Assembly: GCF_017377655.1 (NCBI RefSeq)
Contig: NZ_JAFREL010000092.1
Location: 1 to 17,837, forward strand
DNA length: 17,837 nucleotides
Direction of reading: 5' to 3'
Source of the DNA: Candidatus Enterococcus ferrettii
GTDB lineage: Bacteria > Bacillota > Bacilli > Lactobacillales > Enterococcaceae
The position numbers and the translations under genes were made by a program. Under the pieces are notes generated by a model. It was not told the DNA's origin and ran no database searches. It worked only from the letters and a program-made list of their open reading frames with translations. Below are positions 14,420 through 17,837 of this stretch, in pieces (within the stretch, counting starts at the first letter, position 1; every line of letters starts with the position of its first letter).

Positions 14420-16795
14420 CTATGGAAAGTCGACATCTATTGAACCATCAGACTTGTGTATTAGATCTGACAACAATAGATTTCTCAATATGTTTAGCCA
14501 TATTTCATCCTTCATTTCAAAAAAGGAGCGCCTTGCTTCAAGCTGAAATTCATAAATGGGCTTATGCTGTCCCCAGCTTCGACCATTTACGACAGATTTT
14601 AATTGCTGTAAATTATCTGATTGTTCCACCCACATCATATCGATCGCTTTTAAAACAGAAATTCGTTTAAAGTACAAAAGTTGAAAGTCATCTGGGATCA
14701 TTTCTGGCATTTGTTTTATCCGTGTATTAATTAATTGCTTTAGAACGGTTTCCACTGTTTTCTTAGTATAATTCTCCAGTTCACCATCTAATAAAAACGG
14801 TACAAAATTGTATTGGATATTATTGTAAATAAAGTCAATTAAGCGATCTCTGTTCAGATTGGATTTGTCAGCTGTAAAGCGCTCAATCACCTGAGAGGCA
14901 GCAGCACTGATAATTTCATCTAAAAATAGGGAAGAACTTTCCATTACTTTATTTCTGGTAGTATAAATTTTTTCTCTTTGCACACTGATAATTTCATCAT
15001 ATTCTAAGATATTTTTTCTGCTTTCAATCTCTTGATTTTTTCGATTTGCCTGAGACTTACTGATTATCTTGTCATACTTCTTTTCCTTCAGTGGTTCTTC
15101 AGCATCTATTTCTTCAGTTTTAGTTTTATCAATCAAGTGTATCCTTGATTTTGCTACCCATTTGGGCGCACTTTCGACGACAATTTTATCTTCCATTGAA
15201 ACAAAAAATTGGGTATCTCCTGGATCTCCTTGTCTACCCGCACGTCCCCTAAGCTGATTATCAATTCGGTCACTCGTCATTCTCTCTGTCCCTACAACGA
15301 GCAACCCGCCACTTTCTTTTGCTTCCGGATCAAGTTTTATATCTGTTCCCCTCCCGGCCATTGAAGTAGCTACGGTTACAGCGCCTTTACGACCAGCCTC
15401 CGATACGATTAATGATTCCTTCGCAACAGTAGTTGCATTGAGCAAATTATGTGGTACTTTCTGCTGTAATAACAAAAGTGAGTAAAGATTAGACATAGAT
15501 ACGGATCCAGTTTCAACCAAAACAGGCCGTCCTTGTTTCAGCGCATTTTTCACGACATTTAAGGATGCTAAAACTTTTGCTTTATTCGTTACATAGACTT
15601 CATCAGAGTGGTCTTCTCGCCTAATTGGCTTATTTGTCGGAATTTCAACGACGTTTACATTGTACGTATCACGAAATTCCTCCGCATCTGTTTTAGCCGT
15701 CCCGGTCATACCAGAAAGTATTTTGAACTTTTTGAACAGATTTTGGTAAGTGATAGAACCCATTGAACGCGTTTCGTTTGTAATTTCGACCCCTTCTTTA
15801 GCTTCAATGGCTTGATGAAGACCCGCTTGAAGCTTCGTACCAATTAACTTTCTACCGTTCGCTTCGTCTAGCAGAAGGATCTCACCTTCTTCAACTACAT
15901 AATCTCGATTTATTATTAAAAGTTTGTTTGCTCTCAATGACAAAACTAAATGCCGATAAAGATCTTTCCATTGTTCGGTCAGAATTCCTTCGATTCCAAA
16001 ATAATCTTCTGCCTTCTTTATTCCATTCTCGGTAAACCAGACATTCCGTTTATCTTCGCTTGTTAGATAATCTTCTCCATCAATTAGACTCTTTATGTAC
16101 CAGTCCGAAGTTTCGTAAAGATTTGATTGAACCTTAGGGGCACCGGAAATAATTAAAGGAGTTTGTGCCATGTCTAACAGAATGGCGTCTATTTCATCAA
16201 TTAGCACAAAATTGAACTCGCTCAAGTATTGTTCTTCTGGTGTAGTGGCTAAATTATCAAATAGATAGTCAAAGCCTAATGCACTGTGAGTAGTGTAAAC
16301 AATATCCGCAGCATACACTGCTTCTTTATCAATTTCTTCCTCAGTAGCATCTTTGGTGACTCCCACTGCCACACTTAGTCCCAACCAACTATAAATTTCC
16401 CCAACTTCTTCAGCATCACGCCAAGCAAGATAAGAATTTGAAGTAATTAAGAAATTACCTTTTCCATTTAACCCTCTTAAGTACATGGGCATCGTTGCTG
16501 TTAGTGTCTTGCCTTCCCCAGTTTTCATTTCCGCAACATTGCCAAAAAAAAGAGCAATGCCACCTAGAATTTGTACGTAATAAGGCTCAAGACCCAATAC
16601 TCTTCTATCCGCCTCCAAGACTACTGCGTACGCCGCAGGAATTAAGCTCTCAAGTTTTCTTCCATTTTCCAACTGCTCCTTGAAAATAGCGGTTTGACCA
16701 CGCAATTCGTCATCAGACATTGCTTTATAGGTCGGTACTAATTTGACTATTTTATCTGCTATTTTTCTATACTTCCTTAAGTTCTTATCACTCAT
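14420..16795 (-). CDS. secA2: Accessory Sec ATPase SecA2
   Basis: 791-residue motor ATPase that drives the adhesin through SecY2. Walker A is AEMKTGEGKT (88-97, Lys96), and Walker B is VLIDEIDAIL (D200-E201). The preprotein cross-linking domain lies between ~214 and 360. Motor domain 2 carries GMTGTAKT (362-369), MAGRGTDIKL (479-488) and QLRGRAGRQGDPG (514-526, arginine fingers). The C-terminus ends at SDGSIDVDFP without the Cys-rich zinc motif of housekeeping SecA, as is usual for SecA2. DEID rather than DEVD and an altered ERMTSDRIDNQ stretch are family-typical divergences. Unlike many loci, secA2 is here the first translocase gene, ahead of secY2. The only usable start is the ATG at 16795, though its AGGAG is 15 nt away, directly after a candidate hairpin. 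Confidence 0.96.
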   Translation of the reverse strand: MSDKNLRKYRKIADKIVKLVPTYKAMSDDELRGQTAIFKEQLENGRKLESLIPAAYAVVLEADRRVLGLEPYYVQILGGIALFFGNVAEMKTGEGKTLTATMPMYLRGLNGKGNFLITSNSYLAWRDAEEVGEIYSWLGLSVAVGVTKDATEEEIDKEAVYAADIVYTTHSALGFDYLFDNLATTPEEQYLSEFNFVLIDEIDAILLDMAQTPLIISGAPKVQSNLYETSDWYIKSLIDGEDYLTSEDKRNVWFTENGIKKAEDYFGIEGILTEQWKDLYRHLVLSLRANKLLIINRDYVVEEGEILLLDEANGRKLIGTKLQAGLHQAIEAKEGVEITNETRSMGSITYQNLFKKFKILSGMTGTAKTDAEEFRDTYNVNVVEIPTNKPIRREDHSDEVYVTNKAKVLASLNVVKNALKQGRPVLVETGSVSMSNLYSLLLLQQKVPHNLLNATTVAKESLIVSEAGRKGAVTVATSMAGRGTDIKLDPEAKESGGLLVVGTERMTSDRIDNQLRGRAGRQGDPGDTQFFVSMEDKIVVESAPKWVAKSRIHLIDKTKTEEIDAEEPLKEKKYDKIISKSQANRKNQEIESRKNILEYDEIISVQREKIYTTRNKVMESSSLFLDEIISAAASQVIERFTADKSNLNRDRLIDFIYNNIQYNFVPFLLDGELENYTKKTVETVLKQLINTRIKQMPEMIPDDFQLLYFKRISVLKAIDMMWVEQSDNLQQLKSVVNGRSWGQHKPIYEFQLEARRSFFEMKDEIWLNILRNLLLSDLIHKSDGSIDVDFP

Positions 16796-16818
16796 ATCAA
16801 CTCGTTTACTCTCCTAAA

Positions 16819-16853
16819 AATATCAAAAATTGCTATTTCATTAGCATGATATT
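16819..16853 (-). promoter_or_regulatory. Candidate hairpin (attenuator or RNA control element) before secA2
   Basis: Outer arms AATATCA (16819-16825) and TGATATT (16847-16853) pair over 7 bp. They stack on inner arms TGCTA (16831-16835) and TAGCA (16842-16846) around a 6-nt loop, with a 5-nt bulge on one side. On the transcribed strand it is followed by only three U and then the AGGAG of secA2, so it is too weak for a clear terminator. It could pause transcription or limit ribosome access. Confidence 0.4.
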
Positions 16854-16884
16854 GATTCTATCTGGCTATTTTCTATACATTAAA

Positions 16885-17535
16885 CTACCCTTTAATTAAG
16901 CGATAACCCTTTCCCCAGAGAGTCTGTAAACTACTATCGTCTATTCCTAAACCTTCCAATTTTATTTTGATTCTTTTAACTATGCTAGATGTTCTAGCAA
17001 GATTAGATTGTGTTACTTTAGACCAAATCTTTTCACAAATTTCTTCTCTTGATACAATTTCTCCATCCGCTTCCCGCAAGAGTTCAAAAACAATTTTTTC
17101 CTGCTTGCTAAAGGGGAAAAAGCTTTTTATATTTTCTTTGGCCAAAGGTGAAATGTTTGCGAATTTATCGCTCGTATTTTTTTTATTATTTTGAGATAAC
17201 TTTTCTCTTAATGATTCAAGGGATTCGTTAGTAGCAAGAATAGCTTGAATTGGACTTTCTTCATTTTTAGAGACTTCGATCATAGTTGAAGATTTTCTAT
17301 ACAAAGTGGATGACTGAAACTCTCTATTTTCTAGCAAGTACTCTACCTCATTATCAGGTACTGTTTCGCTAATAATGATAATTTGAAAATATTTCGTGAT
17401 CGTATCAGAAGACATTTTGTTCTTCAATCTACTCAATAAATCGAAACTACAAAAAACTTCGTAGCCAAGCATATAGAGCCTCCTGGTAAATTCCTCTTCT
17501 GCAAGTATGCATTTTGTCAAAATTAGTACGTTCAT
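16885..17535 (-). CDS. Winged-helix regulator with a receiver-like N-terminus lacking the phospho-Asp
   Basis: 216-residue predicted transcription regulator. The C-terminal ~75 residues (140-216) are an OmpR/PhoB-type winged helix: FPFSKQEKIVFELL, then EIVSREEICEKIW, the recognition helix NLARTSSIVKRIKIKL, and the wing SLQTLWGKGYRLI. The first ~110 residues begin like a receiver (MNVLILTKCILAEEEFTRRL) with strand FQIIIISETVP (50-60), but the acidic pair after strand 1 and the phosphoacceptor Asp after strand 3 are missing, so control by a histidine kinase is unlikely. Such regulators are common beside surface-protein genes in enterococci and relatives (family knowledge from memory). ATG has GGAAGG 7 nt upstream. 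It lies 89 bp before secA2 in the same direction and is probably the pathway-specific regulator. Confidence 0.82.
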   Translation of the reverse strand: MNVLILTKCILAEEEFTRRLYMLGYEVFCSFDLLSRLKNKMSSDTITKYFQIIIISETVPDNEVEYLLENREFQSSTLYRKSSTMIEVSKNEESPIQAILATNESLESLREKLSQNNKKNTSDKFANISPLAKENIKSFFPFSKQEKIVFELLREADGEIVSREEICEKIWSKVTQSNLARTSSIVKRIKIKLEGLGIDDSSLQTLWGKGYRLIKG

Positions 17536-17837
17536 TTACAACCTTCCTTTTCCTTCATTTTTTTCAATAGCTTATCAACCGTAAAATTTTACATAAATTC
17601 AGGTTTTTGAGGTTTATCCATTCTTATTGCTCTCATTCGGCGATATAATAGATGTAGCTCGACACGAAAAAATGTTTGGTATATTACGGTAATTTATCAC
17701 TTAGACATTGTTGATTACTAACTATTGAAATATACTGGACATCCTTTTATGGCAGTACTCACTCTTTGTATCAAATTATCTCGAAGTTAATTTTTCTACT
17801 AACGAGTAGTATTTCTATTTTCTTTTTCGTGGCAAAA
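17536..17837. other. Non-coding region upstream of the regulator
   Basis: About 300 bp, AT-rich, with no supportable gene on either strand. It holds a perfect 12-bp palindrome GTAAAATTTTAC (17581-17592), 46 bp before the regulator start, and a direct repeat AGGTTT (17601-17606, 17610-17615). TATTAT on the minus strand (17645-17650) could be a -10 box for the cluster, but no good -35 accompanies it. A short stem CTACT/AGTAG (17798-17811) lies near the right edge. The cluster promoter is presumably here, but I cannot place it confidently. Confidence 0.45.
17581..17592. promoter_or_regulatory. Palindrome, candidate operator for the winged-helix regulator
   Basis: GTAAAATTTTAC is a perfect 12-bp palindrome located between the start of the regulator gene and the most likely promoter area. 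It could be an operator. AT-rich palindromes of this size can occur by chance, and OmpR-type winged helices usually prefer direct repeats. Confidence 0.3.

Noticed and set aside
14422..14670. Plus-strand open frame of 82 codons
   Set aside because: It lies wholly antisense to secA2 and has no recognisable content. Other plus-strand frames in the window are likewise antisense shadows of minus-strand genes.
13163..16795. Housekeeping SecA and SecY
   Set aside because: SecA lacks the zinc-binding C-terminus, SecY lacks ribosomal-protein neighbours, and both sit directly with asp1-3 and gtfA/B.
17644..17649. TATAAT on the plus strand as a divergent promoter
   Set aside because: A perfect -10 hexamer, but the sequence 17 bp upstream (TTCTTA) is a poor -35, and no plus-strand gene begins in the window.
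17798..17811. Stem CTACT-AACG-AGTAG as a terminator at the right edge
   Set aside because: Only 5 bp, the following plus-strand T-rich stretch is interrupted, and no plus-strand gene precedes it in the window.

Overview
The window is one long, entirely minus-strand gene cluster from a low-GC Gram-positive bacterium, and its core is an accessory Sec (SecA2/SecY2) glycoprotein export locus. Low GC, strong GGAGG-type ribosome sites, tight gene overlaps, a lipobox lipoprotein and a complete Asp1-Asp2-Asp3/GtfA/GtfB set all point to Lactobacillales. The leading regulator, with its receiver-like N-terminus and OmpR-type winged helix, resembles regulators I associate with Enterococcus and relatives. 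An Enterococcaceae-like host is therefore my best guess, but the species cannot be fixed from the sequence alone.

Layout in transcription order (right to left): about 300 bp of non-coding sequence at the right edge; a winged-helix regulator (17535-16885); secA2; secY2; asp1; asp2; asp3; gtfA; a short gtfB; two tandem paralogous helical/coiled-coil proteins (6704-6315 and 6254-5814); a small single-span membrane protein resembling Asp4 (5751-5566). A 118-bp gap with two inverted repeats follows. Then come an XRE-type regulator (5447-4455), a Gtf3/Nss-like glycosyltransferase (4468-3434), a third coiled-coil protein (3449-3012), a ParM/Alp-type actin-fold protein with degenerate phosphate loops and a long acidic tail (2969-1521), a GT8-type glycosyltransferase (1500-682) and a coiled-coil lipoprotein (660-31). 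No convincing terminator was found in any gap, and the sequence after the last gene looks like the start of a further gene's leader.

How the genes work together: by family knowledge, GtfA/GtfB put the first GlcNAc on Ser/Thr of a serine-rich repeat adhesin in the cytoplasm, and Gtf3 and the GT8 enzyme would extend the glycan. Asp1/Asp2/Asp3 modify and chaperone the glycoprotein and pass it to SecA2, which drives it through SecY2 (with Asp4). The substrate adhesin is not in this window, nor is a recognisable Asp5.

The parts that the standard accessory Sec model does not explain are the actin-like protein paired with a coiled-coil protein, the tandem coiled-coil paralogues, a GtfB lacking its C-terminal GT-B domain, the roughly doubled Asp3, and the two regulators. 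Together they suggest a variant accessory Sec system with extra cytoplasmic scaffold components.
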